A stretch of DNA of 64,000 nucleotides from Sepioteuthis lessoniana (GCA_963585895.1 CAUZXS010005791.1:43501-107500); one strand, 5' to 3'; positions 33,760 to 56,615 are shown, counted from the first letter of the stretch. Program-made: numbers and translations. The notes: generated from the sequence alone by a model not told the origin.

Positions 33760-35589
33760 CAACGAAACCAATCACAAAGGATTATAAATTTATTTCAATC
33801 CTGTTACGCATTTTTGAAATTTTCAAAAACACGAAAAAAAATTAACAGGACTTCATCAGATCAATTAGATAAAAAAACTAGAGTAGACACATGAGAGTGG
33901 GAGGGGATAGAAGAGTGAGAGGGGATAGAAGAGGGGTGAAGAGTTATCTCTTCATTGAGCCCACTTCCGTTTTAAATTTAAATTTACGGTTGGCACTGTA
34001 GTACATTTATTTTAAAACAATTTTTTAAAAAAATTTTTTCTATAGACTTAAATTACAGATATTTCTAATTAGATTTAAATTTTAATTAATAATCTCACGT
34101 AAAGATGCAGTAATAGATATATTAAAACAAAAACAAATATTTAATTTACTTAAATATTTTAAAATTTCTAAAATTTCAAAATATCAGTTACATTTTTTAT
34201 GCGTAGTACATATATATTATATGCTTTTTCATAATTTTCTATCTAATAATTTATTATATTTATTCTCAAAATTAACTCTCATTCTTAAATAAATTTATGC
34301 TTTATAAAAAAAATTTTTTATTTATAGTTTAAATTTGGCCCTATGTCTACACCTGGCTATTAGTTCATTTCTCTTATTTAGTAAAATTTTTGGCTCAGGA
34401 AAAAGCAAAATGTGGATCTTTTCTTCAAGACATAGATTGCACCTACTATCGAAAGATTTTGGGGTACTAGATCTTTTCAATATGGACCATTGAATGTCAG
34501 GGGTTAACCCTTTATTTTTTAATCCCCAATAATGTTTTGATAGAGCAGTTTGATTTTTTTGATGCTCATGGGAAAAGGAATATTTATGATTTCCGTACCT
34601 AATCTTGAAATTAGTAGAAGAAACGCCAATATAATATTTCTTATCACTTATGTCCTCGTTTGGATAAATAGTAGCTTGATATACTACGTTATCTAAACTA
34701 CACAAACCATTCATTGGACAATCACTTTGAGATTTACAATTACATTCTATTTTTTTACTATTAATGTTATTATTATTTACTTGGTTATGAAATTTATTAA
34801 TTAATTTATTATTATGGCTATTTATTATTTGAGAAATATTATTAGTGCAAGAATAACTTATTTTCAAGGTTTTCCTATTAAATATTTTATGCAATATATT
34901 ATCTTGTTTAAAATGTTTATCTATCAGTCTCAAAAAATATTTACCTACATCTATATTGGCTAGTTTACAAAAAGGGGGGTTAAACCATATAATTTTCCTT
35001 TTTCTATTTTTATTTTTTTGAACATAATTATTATTTTCTTTAGTAAATTCAGTTGTTATATTTTGTTTTAAATACCTAAAATCCTCCTTAAAACCACTAT
35101 TTTTAAGGGCTTCTATATATCTTTTACTACTCTCTTTGAAAATCTCTTCATTTGCAGATAGCTTACCTATTCTTAAATTTACTGCTTTTGGGATTTGCTT
35201 GATTATATTTTTAGGGTGATTTGAATTAACATTAATGTACGATGGGTTCTGATTGGGTTTTATGAAAGGTTTATAGGAATTATTAGATAGATCTAAAGTC
35301 ACATCCAAGAAATTGGCTATTTTAATATTAGATGAGATTTCTATTTTAAATCCCAAAAACTTAAAGGCCCTTATAATCCTTTTTTGTATGCTAGAGCTAA
35401 GAGGGCCATTACTATTTGGGATATATAATAACCCATCATCTCTATAAAGACCTACTTCTTGAGGACTAATGATTCTAGTGAGTATATCTAATATATATAA
35501 TCCTACAAGGTCTGCTATTTGGGAGGAATCATACCCCCCCATTGGAACGTCAAAATTATCTAATCCATTTTTTACCCAAGTTGAATCGT

Positions 35590-35590
<1 letters not shown>
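33760..35590 (-). mobile_element. Penelope-like element, 3' two thirds, young copy
   Basis: Contains the long open frame 34322-35542 and, downstream on the minus strand, a 3' region with pseudo-LTR-like CCTGTTACGCATTTTTG and GGACTTCATCAGATC (33800-33865). The 5' part is cut off by a (TA)n tract at 35594. Confidence 0.8.
34322..35542 (-). CDS. Penelope-like retroelement polyprotein fragment: RT C-terminal half and GIY-YIG nuclease
   Basis: An uninterrupted 406-codon frame. Residues 1-90 are the end of the reverse transcriptase: MGGYDSSQIADLVGLYIL, GLYRDDGL (catalytic DD) and ANFLDVTLDL. Residues 160-280 are a linker with KIIWFNPPFCKLANIDVGKY and a Cys-rich CNCKSQSDCPMNGLC. Residues 290-390 hold the GIY-YIG nuclease (KKYYIGVSSTNFKIRYGNHKYSF, with YIGVSS as the signature and an R-x(3)-H pair), then CNLCLEEKIHIL and a basic end. 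Such elements prime reverse transcription at the nuclease nick. The N-terminal RT motifs are missing. Open frame implies recent activity. Confidence 0.9.
   Translation of the reverse strand: MGGYDSSQIADLVGLYILDILTRIISPQEVGLYRDDGLLYIPNSNGPLSSSIQKRIIRAFKFLGFKIEISSNIKIANFLDVTLDLSNNSYKPFIKPNQNPSYINVNSNHPKNIIKQIPKAVNLRIGKLSANEEIFKESSKRYIEALKNSGFKEDFRYLKQNITTEFTKENNNYVQKNKNRKRKIIWFNPPFCKLANIDVGKYFLRLIDKHFKQDNILHKIFNRKTLKISYSCTNNISQIINSHNNKLINKFHNQVNNNNINSKKIECNCKSQSDCPMNGLCSLDNVVYQATIYPNEDISDKKYYIGVSSTNFKIRYGNHKYSFSHEHQKNQTALSKHYWGLKNKGLTPDIQWSILKRSSTPKSFDSRCNLCLEEKIHILLFPEPKILLNKRNELIARCRHRAKFKL

Positions 35591-35593
<3 letters not shown>

Positions 35594-35652
<59 letters not shown>
35594..35652. 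repeat. (TA)n microsatellite
   Basis: About 29 TA units truncating the Penelope-like frame. Confidence 0.97.
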
Positions 35653-35654
<2 letters not shown>

Positions 35655-35705
35655 GGAATACTGAAACCATAATAGTGAGCAAACAAACGATGAATATTGA
35701 AAAAA
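35653..35705 (+). repeat. Satellite S unit
   Basis: GGAATACTGAAACCATAATAG, GAGCAAACAAACGATGAATATT: one diverged unit between the (TA)n and the pyrimidine array. Confidence 0.5.
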
Positions 35706-36701
35706 ACAATTCCTTCTTATTTTCTTTCTTTCTTTCCAACCTAAACTTTGTTTTTTTGTTTGTTTCTTTTTTCCAACTTATTCCTCTTTCTTTCTTTTAT
35801 TTATTAATTTTTTTATTTTATTTCCTTTTTCATTCGTTTATTGCAATTTTCTTTCTTTCTTTCTTTTCGACCTGAACTTTGTCTCTTTCTTTTTGTTTTT
35901 ACAACATAAAAGTTTTCTTTCTTTCTTTCTTTCCTTCGCAGATTTGAATATTTATTTATTTTATTTAACTTTTCATTTGTTTTTTGATTTTTTTAAATTT
36001 TCTTCTATTCTTTCATTTTTCCCTCTTTTTTCGGCCTAACATTTCTTTCTTTCTTTTTTTTCTTTCCGGCCTGAATTTTCATTCATTCATTCATTCATTC
36101 ATTCTTTCAAACCTGAACTTTGTCTTTTTTTCTTTTTTTCCAACGCAAACCTTTTCTTCCTTCGTTTTTCTTTTTTTTTTTTCTTTCCTTCTTTCTTTTT
36201 GGCTAGAAATTTCTTTCTTTCTTTCTTCTGGTCAAAATTTTCTTTCTTTCTTTCATTTTTTCCAGCCCGAACTTTTTTGTTTGTTTCTTTCTTCCTTTTT
36301 CTTTTTGCAACGTAAACCTTTTCTTTCTTTCTTTCTTTCCAACGTAAACCTTTTCTTTCTTTCTTTTTTCTTTCTTTCTTTCTTTCTTTCTCAACGGAAA
36401 TTTGGATTTTGTTAATATATTTGTTTGTTTGTTTGTTTCTTTTTTTTCAACGAAAATCTTTTTCGTTGAAAAGTTTATTTGTTTATTTCTTTTTTTCTTA
36501 ATTTCTTTTTACTTTTTCATTCATTTATCTTTGATTTTCTTTCTTTCTTTCTTTCTTTCTTCTGGTCTAAATTTTCTTTCTTTTTTCTTTCGTTCTTTTA
36601 TTTATTTATTTGTTTTATTTACTTTTTTATTCATTTTTTATTTTCTTTCTTTTATTTGCTCTTTTTATCTAATTTACTTTTTTTTCTAATTATCTAAATT
36701 T

Positions 36702-36741
<40 letters not shown>

Positions 36742-37229
36742 TCCAAAACTTTGCTTTTTTCTTGTTTTTTGTTTGTTTGTTTGTTTGTTTGTTTATTTGT
36801 TTCTTCTTTCCAACGTAAACCTTTTCTTTCTATTTTTTCTTTTATTCTTTCTTTTCGGTCAGAAATTTCTTTTTTTTTTTTCCTTTTTTTTTCTTTCTTT
36901 CGTTCCGATCTGAATTTTCTTTCTATCTTTCTTTATTAGCTGAACTTTGTTTTTTGTTTGTCTGTCTGTCTGTCTGTTTGTTTGTTTAATTGGTTTTTTC
37001 CCAACGTAAACCATTTCTTTCTTTCTTTTTTGTTTCTTTTATTTGTTAATTTATTTATTTTATTTACTTTTTCATTCATTTATTTTAAGTTTCTTTCTTT
37101 CTTTCTTTTTTTCTTTCCTGAACTTTGTTAGTTTGTTTCTTTTTTTCTTTTTGTTTTGACAACATAAACCTTTTCTTTCTTTCTTGACTGACTGACTGAC
37201 TGAATTTTCTTTCTTTCTTGCCTGAATTT

Positions 37230-37261
<32 letters not shown>

Positions 37262-37395
37262 TTTTGTTTCTTTTTGGCCTGAAATTTCTTTCTTTATTCT
37301 TTCCTTCTTTCTTTATTTCTGTTCATTTTTTATTCATTTATTTTTTTTTAATTTTTCTTTCTTTCTTTTTAATTATTCAATCCTTTTGGAAAGAT
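35706..37395 (-). repeat. CTTT-type pyrimidine array with CTGAATTTTC spacer motif
   Basis: 1.7 kb of CTTT runs punctuated by spacers such as CCTGAACTTTG, GGCCTGAATTTTC and CAACGTAAACCTTTTC, plus short (GTTT)n, (GTCT)n and (CATT)n. It is the complement type of the arrays at 52650 and 56890. The Phe/Ser/Leu-rich frames here are low-complexity artefacts. Confidence 0.9.
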
Positions 37396-37500
37396 TTTTA
37401 GTTTTAATCCTTTGAAAACAAAATCATAGATCGCCCCATAAATTCCATTGACATAATTGTGGAGTATTGTGAAAGTAATCAATATTTCCATCTAATTAAC
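37396..37500 (-). repeat. Unique flank shared with 56786-56890 (inverted)
   Basis: The reverse complement reads GATGGAAATATTGATTACTT, TCACAATACTCCACAATTAT, GTCAATGGAATTTATGGGGC, matching 56788 onward with few differences for ~100 bp, next to the array in both places. Thus array and flank form one repeat unit. Confidence 0.85.
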
Positions 37501-37970
37501 TCTTCCGCAAGAGACACACATCTCGTTTTTCAATTCTAACCCTAACTCCCTTTCAATCTTATTGGACCACCTGCTTCGAAAAAACAGCAAAATAGCATCA
37601 TCATCTTCATCATCACACTTGGTAAGTCTTCTAAAGGGTATCAAGTGTCAGAGTTGATGGATGGTCAGCAATCTCTGATGCGGCCATGTGTAGAAACCCC
37701 TAGGAAAATATAACTTATCAGACCGGGAGGTGCCCGTGGCGTAATGGTTAGCGTCGCATATCTTGTTTGTTCTATTTGGATGATTTTTGAAATGGCAGGT
37801 AAGTGGCCGAACAGGATTTTTTTCAAAACGGCATGCAGCTTTTCCTTGGAAAATATCATTTTGTTAAAAGTCTCTCGTTCTTACTTTTTTCACTCCTCCC
37901 TTCATATACTCACATAATCATTGATTCATTTCATTTTTTTCTTTCATTTTCAGTTTTCTTTCTTTGTTTT
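37501..37970 (+). other. Intronic sequence with SINE fragment
   Basis: 37728-37765 carries a tRNA-like head (GGTGCCCGTGGCGTAATGGTTAGCG). The rest is unassigned sequence before the exon 2 acceptor. Confidence 0.4.
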
Positions 37971-38015
37971 TTTCTCCATTTCAGAGAACCTGTCACCGGC
38001 TACTAAGGCAGCATC

Positions 38016-49205
<11,190 letters not shown>

Positions 49206-49236
49206 CCTGAGAGATTGATTATAGATTTATGAAAAA

Positions 49237-49246
49237 AATAAATAAA
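49237..49246 (+). terminator. Polyadenylation signal(s) for 7B2
   Basis: Two overlapping AATAAA hexamers soon after the stop codon. Confidence 0.6.
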
Positions 49247-49487
49247 ACAAAGACAAAAGCAAAAAAGAATGATGTTATTAATTTACATCTTTTAGTCTTC
49301 ATCAAGAGATAGAGCACATTGTCGAGGATATGTAATAAAAATTCTTCTTATTGTCAATTTATTTGTCTATTAATAAAATTGATTATATCTGTCTGTTTTT
49401 CTGTCTGTCTAGAGTTTGAGTCGAATTGTTTATTTCTATGTGAAGAGCTTTCCTGGACAGAAATCTACATGGAAAAAATTACTTAGA

Positions 49488-49964
49488 ATAATTCATCCTG
49501 CGGCCTAATTGCAGATTTCTATTTGACTGCGGGACAAATTGCTCTGAGCTTTTCTTTTTCCTATGACGAAGTTTGTTTAGTGGAAGTAAATATACTTCCG
49601 TTTCGGCCGTTGTACGCTCCGGCCTTCTCCAGGTGGTTGGAATGTCGAACTTAACCCTTATTTCGCTTACCGGGGTAGACTGTTCTAGTTCCACGAGCCA
49701 TGTTATCAGTTATCTCCCCTCTGAAAGTTCTCCACTGCCTTCACCGGGTATTGAACTCACACTCTTTGGGTATGTCACTGGATCTAACCAACGCCTTTAT
49801 CCACTGTACCAGAAATATAGTCAGAATAATTTATCCTGCGGCCTAATTGTAGATTTCTATTTGACCGCGGGACAAATTACTCTGAGCTTTTCTTTTTCCT
49901 GTGAAAATAAGACGAAGTTTGTTTAGCGGGAGTAAATGACTACTTCTACTAAACAAACTTCGTC
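49488..49964 (-). mobile_element. SINE-like unit flanked by ~100-bp direct repeats and a hairpin
   Basis: The ~100-bp block TCATCCTGCGGCCTAATTGC...GACGAAGTTTGTTTAG at 49495-49582 recurs at 49831-49926. Between them is a reverse tRNA-like stretch (GGTATTGAACTCACACTC, CCAACGCCTTTATCCACTG). The second block is followed by the 16-bp inverted complement at 49949-49964. Confidence 0.65.
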
Positions 49965-50335
49965 ATATTTTTCTGACACTGAAAATAATCATATTTTCAT
50001 CTTTATTAAGTAGATTATTCAGTAGATTATGCTTCACGCGCACCCGTTCAAGTTCACTTTGAAAAAATTCTATTGTTTTTTTTTTGGGGGGGGGTTACAG
50101 TTAATTCATTTTTGATAAGTAAATGTATTTTGTAAAGGTTGGGGCATTTTCACATTCTAATTCAATATAGAATGATCACTCATTTTCAGAACAAATATTT
50201 AAAATAGACCCCTACAGTAAGTAAAAAGTAAATTAAATGTAAAAAATTCAATCAACCGATTTATTTGTCTTTTCCAGCGCTGTTCCTAACATAAAAATGT
50301 GGATCTAGACCTAGAGACTATGGGGTCCCAGTGCA
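49965..50335. other. Unassigned sequence
   Basis: No gene or element recognised. A G-run (GGGGGGGGG) is at 50085. Confidence 0.3.
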
Positions 50336-50340
50336 TGCTG

Positions 50341-50975
50341 TGTTACTGTTTGCTATCTGACTCCATTCTGAGGTTATTCGTTGTTTTGTTGATGTAACTC
50401 CTTGAATAAGAAAGTCGTAAAAGAATTATATGAAAGAAGATAGTAACAGATAGGAGACGAAGACATTTTTTTAATATTTTTCCTTTATTTCTGGGTTCAA
50501 CAACCATTCAGTGGGTGAGGAGATTCTCCCTGAATACAAATGAAATGGTTGAATCCCCCAGTCAAGGTGTTAAAAATGCGTTAGTCGTTTCTTGGGTATA
50601 TATGTGACCTTATTCGGTATTTAAAGCTTTAACAACATGTTCGGTATATAAAGCTTTAGCGATGTGTTAGTCGCTTATGGGAGATCGTCTAAGTCTAGTG
50701 TTTTAGTTCGTAGTTCGATAGGTCCATTTTGATACTTTTTATATTTTGCCAACGTGGCGCTTTAGAACGGCCACATGACCTTCCACTAATAGCGAGGGAG
50801 ATTTAGATGTTGCCACTCCGCTGGTAACTGCTGAAAGAGAATGAATTTCCTCCTTTTATCGGGACAGTCCTGGGGGAGGGCATGCGTCGTCCCCTTTTCC
50901 TGTCAGAGGCCTCTGGGAGTTTCTACATATTTCAATAATTATTTTAATTCAATTAAATTTTATTTATTTATTCCC
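50341..50975 (+). mobile_element. D-family repeat, near full length
   Basis: TGTTACTGTTTGCTATCTGACTCC to TTTATTCCCAACA with the same landmarks as 24022 and 39163. Confidence 0.65.
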
Positions 50976-51600
50976 AACAAGAGAAATTATTCTGAGTTAT
51001 TTGTCTTCTGTGATGGCCATTTACTTACGCCAAACAAACTTAATCTAAAAAAAACCCTCAACTTTATCATTTATTTTAATTTTTTTTTAATAAAAATTGA
51101 CGAGAAATAACTCAGTAGCAATGAATAATCTACTTAATAAAGTTAATAATCTCTCTGTCAGTCAGTGTCAGAAGCCTATGGCTATCAGAAAACGTTAAAT
51201 ATGAAAATCTGCTATCTAATAAGAAAGACCATTTTTCTATCTATGTTATTCATATCGTATCATGGATTTATAGCTAAACAATAACCGACTTAATAATATT
51301 AAATCCGTCACGGCTATTCAAACCTAAAATCTTCGGAGAAAGAAAAACGCTGAATCACCAATGAACTCAGCTAACGAAACGTAACTCCTCCGTTTACGAG
51401 TGAATTTCTGTTGTTAACACACGAACTATTTTTTCGAAATAGATTAATCTACCTACTGTTTCGGAAAAAGTTCTTAACTACATGATAAAATACACCGTAT
51501 TTAAAGCTCCTCTTCGAAGTACAGTGAGATATCCCATTATAACTTATTTTCAAGAGAGGGACTTCCTATACACGATAACACAGAATTCCCTTCACTCAAA
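50976..51600. other. Unassigned sequence
   Basis: AT-rich. No coding exon, SINE or transposase recognised. Confidence 0.3.
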
Positions 51601-51619
51601 CCATCAAAGAAGCAGCCTA

Positions 51620-52450
51620 TAACTTCTATATAAACGTAGCTGTCAGTGACCACCAGCAAGGCGTCTCCGGGAAGCCGGTTCGTGGCCACTGTCTGGCATT
51701 CGTGTCGGACGGAGACCCAACACCAAGATCAATGTCCAAATCCAACAGTAGGCTCATCTGGTTCATATTGTTGGAAGTGAGCCGATGATCAGCATAAGTC
51801 CAACAGGGCACGAGTTTCGGCTAGTGTCCGACCTCCCACTCCCTAAACTTCCACTATAAAAAGACCATGTGTCAAGTTTTCTCTAGTGGGAGGCAGAGAC
51901 AAATATCACCGGGCATACGTGTTCGGAGGAGAGGTATCTGTTCCTCTACCAGCAGCAAGATGCCAGTTTCCGACCTATAACTGAAACCCTCTCAAACTGC
52001 CCTTTTCAGAGCTAATTTTAGAAACTCATAAACCAACTTTTTTAAGAGCTAATTTCAGAAAGTCTTCAGAGGATCACGTCCAGTCTCTTCACTTCACCAC
52101 TCTGCAGATACTACAAGACGACGATGCAGCTGCTAGACAAACTTGCAGCAAACCTGTAGCACGTATTCCTAGTAAACAGTGTCTCTTCAACCGATACAGA
52201 CATCGACACGTGACTATCAAAGGCATGGACAGCTATCAATAGGCTATCTGCAGCAAGCACCGTGACCATTCTGATCTTAGAGACGCGCCAAGAACTTATA
52301 GACAACCAAGTCTACGACATTCTAGAGAACCTACTTTCAACATCGTAGAGACTACAGTGGTATTATACAGCAACGGCGATTCTTGATCCATGCACACCTT
52401 TTCGTGTGTGATTTGCTCAATAAAGACCTGACATTAAAATTTACCCACTT
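51620..52450 (+). mobile_element. LTR of an unidentified retroelement, promoter and poly(A) signal intact
   Basis: Contains a TATA box TATAAAAA at 51855-51862 and a poly(A) signal AATAAA at 52419-52424 some 560 bp downstream, a U3-R-U5 arrangement. GGGAGCAGCACATTC at 52502 could be a primer-binding region. It is related in part to 20690-20995. No coding sequence for the parent element follows, so it may be a solo or truncated LTR. Confidence 0.5.
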
Positions 52451-52649
52451 GTCCTTGTCATTTGTCTGGTCTTCTGTCAATCACACTATACATACGTTTG
52501 TGGGAGCAGCACATTCATCGACCTTGTAGCGACAAAATTAGACCAGAAAAATTATTTTGGGTTACTTTCTTTTTTCCTGTTACGGCGATTTACTTCCATA
52601 ACGGACATATTTTATTTCGCTCTTTAAAACAAATATTTATTTTCTTTTT

Positions 52650-52975
52650 AAATTCAAATAGAAAGAAAGAAAGAAAATTCAAGAGAGAAAGAAAGAAAAT
52701 TCAGGAAAGAAAGGAACAAACAAACAAACAAAAAAACAAAAACAAAAAAAACAAAGAAAGAAAATTGAAGTAAAAAAGAAAGAAAGAAAGAAAAATAAAT
52801 TCAGGCAAGAAACAAAGAAAGAAAATTCAGGAAAGAAAGAAAGAAAATCCAAGCAAGAAAGAAAGAAAGAAAGAAAGAAAAAATCAGACACACACGCGCA
52901 CACAAGGACACACGCATACTCACACATGCAAAATACACACACACACACACACACACGCATGCACGCACACACATG
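52650..52975 (+). repeat. GAAA-type array (third) followed by (CA)n
   Basis: GAAA runs with spacer AAATTCAGG at 52660-52880, plus a (CAAA)n patch, then CA-rich 52890-52972. Same composite motif as 56890-59755. Confidence 0.85.
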
Positions 52976-53077
52976 TCTGTTAGCAATATTGACCTAAATT
53001 AGTTTACTTGGACTGACTCATTCAAAGTAGTTTATCCTGTTCAGCGAGTTATTTCACCTAATGAATCACTGGCAATC

Positions 53078-53193
53078 CTTTCATGTACACACACACACAC
53101 ACACGCACACACACACATACACACACACATTTATTATAACATTATTATTTTCACTCTCTGGGACTTTTTCTCACCTGCGTTGGCTGGTATTTC

Positions 53194-53241
<48 letters not shown>

Positions 53242-53266
53242 GTTTATATATAAATTATTTCTCTCT

Positions 53267-53307
<41 letters not shown>

Positions 53308-53328
53308 GTTTACAAATAAATCATCTCT

Positions 53329-53392
<64 letters not shown>
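53078..53392. repeat. (CA)n and three (TA)n tracts
   Basis: (CA)n 53080-53130, (TA)n at 53198-53238, 53271-53302 and 53334-53391. Confidence 0.95.
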
Positions 53393-53393
<1 letters not shown>

Positions 53394-54000
53394 TTAAAGT
53401 AATCGAGAATTGTTCTTACTGGACATAAAATATCAAAGCATACCTCATTTCCTCCTCTCATTGTGCCAAAGTTAGAGGTAAAAATATTTCTGTTGTTTAG
53501 ACTTAATTGATGAAATACTATAGATTAACTTATAGAATGCAAAGCTTTCACTGTTATCAGAAAGCGATTTTTCAAAGTGACTAATTTAAACCGATTTGTT
53601 TGAAAACGTCAAAATAGATGACGTTCTGTCCTTGTGAGAGCCAGGGTTGCCGAAAAAATATGACGAATTAAAACTTGTTAATCATATGCAAACAAATGAA
53701 ATCCTGCCCATAGAAAATTTTACCTACTAAATATTTGTTTAAAAATCTTTGGTTGAATGTATATACATATTGACAGAATTTGGCGTGAAATAACCTACAA
53801 AGGTTGATAAGTCATAAAACCCAAACAACCAACCAATCAACCAACCAACCTATAGATTCACGGAATATATATGCATGACTTTTAAACAAGATTTCACAAA
53901 CTTCTCATTAAATGGCAAACCTCTCAAAGCACTAAACCGGCTCATATTACGTATGTATATATCACACTGTAGTTGTCTGGGCTCCTGTGTCTGGTACTGG
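53393..54000. other. Unassigned, with a TTGG-type tail
   Basis: A tail fragment (GGCGTGAAATAACCTACAAAGG, CAACCAACCAATCAACC) is at 53780-53850. Otherwise nothing recognised. Confidence 0.35.
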
Positions 54001-55430
54001 TGTAACTTAAACGGTTTTAGGTTCTTGGTCCCTTTTAGTTGACTGTCCTAATTTTCAGTGGGCAGTTGTATTTAAGGAGACTTTCGCATCAGTGAATGGC
54101 GGTGGTTCTGGTTTTTCAAGTGTCAGTAGGTTGTTGATCCAGGTGCCATGTGGGATTTTTTCTCCATCTAGTCATAGCAGGAGTTGTGTATGACGTTTGT
54201 TAGATATACTTTCATCCTGGTCGTGACTGGCATTGTCCTTTATTATACAGTTTGATGAAGCTGTACGACGGAATACAGAAGAAAAGTGGTTTTCTACACC
54301 ACACACTTGTGGCATGATTTCCTGTGCAGGGCATTGCTTGCGGCCTCTGGGGTGTATATTGTACCCACAACCCTGGCACCTTTCGGCATGACTTTCATAG
54401 CTCCTGTTGTTCGGTGGTGTAGGTTTCCTAGATGACTTGTACCGTTGATTTGCTGACTTAAGGGGAGTGGTTTAACCAGGACTGGATGCCTCTATTGGTT
54501 GGAAGTGGCTCGTAGCTCTGGCATTGGATTCCAAAGTTAGTAGACGTTCAACTAGATCCTTCAGAGTTGATAATGAGGAAATCTCAAAATTCTACTCTGG
54601 TGAGATGTGTTACGCAGGCCAGCAATGAACTGTGATTTAATCATATCTTCAGAGTATGGTTTTCTATATCGTTGGTCATAACGAACAAAGCATTACCTAT
54701 GCTTTCAGTCGGGGTTTCTCCATTACTTTGTTTCATCCTGAAGAATTGTTATCAGTAGACATCTGGGTGAACGGAGGTCATTGCGACAGATTTTGTGTTT
54801 TAGCAGTTTATTGTCCTGTGGCATTGCTGAGGGCATCAGGGCCGATATAATTGAATAGCATTTCGTTTACTGATGAACTACACGTGGATCGTAGCTCATT
54901 TCGAATCTTATTTGGGTCGGTCAGAGAAATCATTTGCTTGTAGCGATTCCAAGCATCCCGGGAAATAATCCATTTGTTGTCTGATGAGTCCACCTCGATC
55001 ACCAGGCATTCAATCTTTACGCGCTGGGAGCGCATTAGGGCGACAGTCTGTTGTTCAGTAGATATAAATTGTGCCATGAGACGCGTCATCTGTTCTTGCG
55101 TGGCGAATTGCTATGGTTGCATTTGAAATATAACACTCATTGGGTAGAGTATAGCTTGTTGGGTCGGCAGGGCTTCATCGGAATTATCTCAAAGGGCGGT
55201 AAATTAGTTCCGTATTATGCATGTTGTGCTAACGAACTTTCAGTTTAACGAACGGTATGAGTTAATGGTGGTCACAAATAATGGAACTCAGGTGTGGTAC
55301 AAAACCGAAACAAATTTAAAACAATGTTTAAATATTAAATGTGTAAAACAAGTACACGGGGTTCAGTATCTGAATGTTTACCAACATCTTTTCATGGTAA
55401 TCCCACTCCTGACACCATGTAAGGGCTAAC
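54000..55430 (-). pseudogene. Retrotransposon gag remnant
   Basis: The minus-strand frame 55089-54808 reads MTRLMAQFISTEQQTVALMR, WNRYKQMISLTDPNKIRNEL and LFNYIGPDALSNA, an arrangement typical of Ty3/gypsy-type gag N-terminal halves. Further pieces follow through stops down to about 54000, including a CCHC-like Cys/His region near 54340-54400. No RT is adjacent. Exact clade unresolved. Confidence 0.55.
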
Positions 55431-55435
55431 CCGAT

Positions 55436-55722
55436 ATATATTTACCAACCCCTCCGCTCGGGCAGGATATGACACAAGGTCATTTTTAAGCGAAGTTTAA
55501 CAGGTTTGAATTCAGAGTTTTCCTTTTCCTAGACTAGTTACCTCACCAAGGCTGAAGAATCTAGTCTGTCCTACTATTTACCCATAACTGGAGGGAGAAT
55601 AATTGGATTCATACCTTTCCCAAGATGCTATGTGAAATGCAATTAGCCTGGTCCAGGATTTGAACTCGTGTCGCCGTGTCCATTTCCTACGACGATAACC
55701 ATTACACTACGGGCACCTCTAT
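55436..55722 (-). mobile_element. SINE-B, full length, reverse
   Basis: ACCAACCCCTCCGCTCGGGC, GGTTTGAATTCAGAGTTTTCC, GGATTTGAACTCGTGTCGCC and AACCATTACACTACGGGCACC. Near-identical to 33155-33440 apart from a short deletion. Confidence 0.85.
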
Positions 55723-56573
55723 TAACGGCTAAGCTGATAGTTCCGCGGAAAATAATAATCCTGGAAAAAGAATATTCTCGAGCATATAGGGAGATAAATC
55801 ACAGCGCTAACAAGAACGCCATAATAATTGCTTTTTTTAAATTTATCTGCCTCTGGAAAGTAGAGGTTGCAAGGAGACAACCACAATACGATATATACAA
55901 CGTACTGGAACAACTCATATTTCGTACTGAAAATGATGTTCTGATGTCTCCGATGAAATAATACAGGAATTCTTCCAGTCTGTAACCATAGCTATTGTTT
56001 GGCTGGACCACCTGAACGTGAAAGAAAGCTAAATGGGAACTAGACAAAAATTTTGGAAGCAACACTTGTACGACCACGAGCTTCTAAGTGGTAAAGAGGG
56101 TTTGGCTGGGTTATTTAAAGGTGTTTATCGTTTTGTATATCTTGGGTTTATGTACCTTGGGTTTAGCGAACCTGGCTCCTTTGTTTTCGTCTTACCATAT
56201 TTAACTTGCGGAAGAAAAGAAGGAAAGAGATGAAGATCACTTTTAAACTTCAATTTTTAGTTTAGATTTTAAAACGGCTATTCTGTAGCGAGGAGATATT
56301 TTCCTGAACTAATAGACGTAGTTGCGTTTCCCAAACAAGGTATTAAAATATATTTGTCCTTTTCGGCGAATGATGAATTTTAAGTCCGTAGTCACGTCAA
56401 TAGGTGCGTTTTTTGAGGTATGTTAGCAGAGACAGCTTCTTACAAGGGAGTCATTTTTGGTGTGTTGTGAGTTTGAAGGTCTGTCCTGTTGTCTTATAGA
56501 TATATTCAACAAAGGTTGTTACTGGTGGGAGACTGAGAGCCGGTGTACAGCTAAGCACACACGTGGTCTTCCG
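55723..56573. other. Unassigned region
   Basis: 55985-56250 and 56250-56570 show no recognisable domain. Open frames are short. Confidence 0.3.
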
Positions 56574-56615
56574 CACTTGCAGCAGGAAAGAACTGCTTCT
56601 TTCCTGCTGCAAGTG
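56574..56615. repeat. Perfect 17-bp hairpin, 8-nt loop
   Basis: CACTTGCAGCAGGAAAG (56574-56590), loop AACTGCTT, CTTTCCTGCTGCAAGTG (56599-56615). GC-balanced, unlike the AT repeats around it. Confidence 0.95.

Noticed and set aside
35675-37415. Phe/Leu/Ser-rich open frames resembling membrane proteins
   Set aside because: They are low-complexity products of the CTTT array; the same holds for minus-strand frames at 52679-52972 and 56896-58189.
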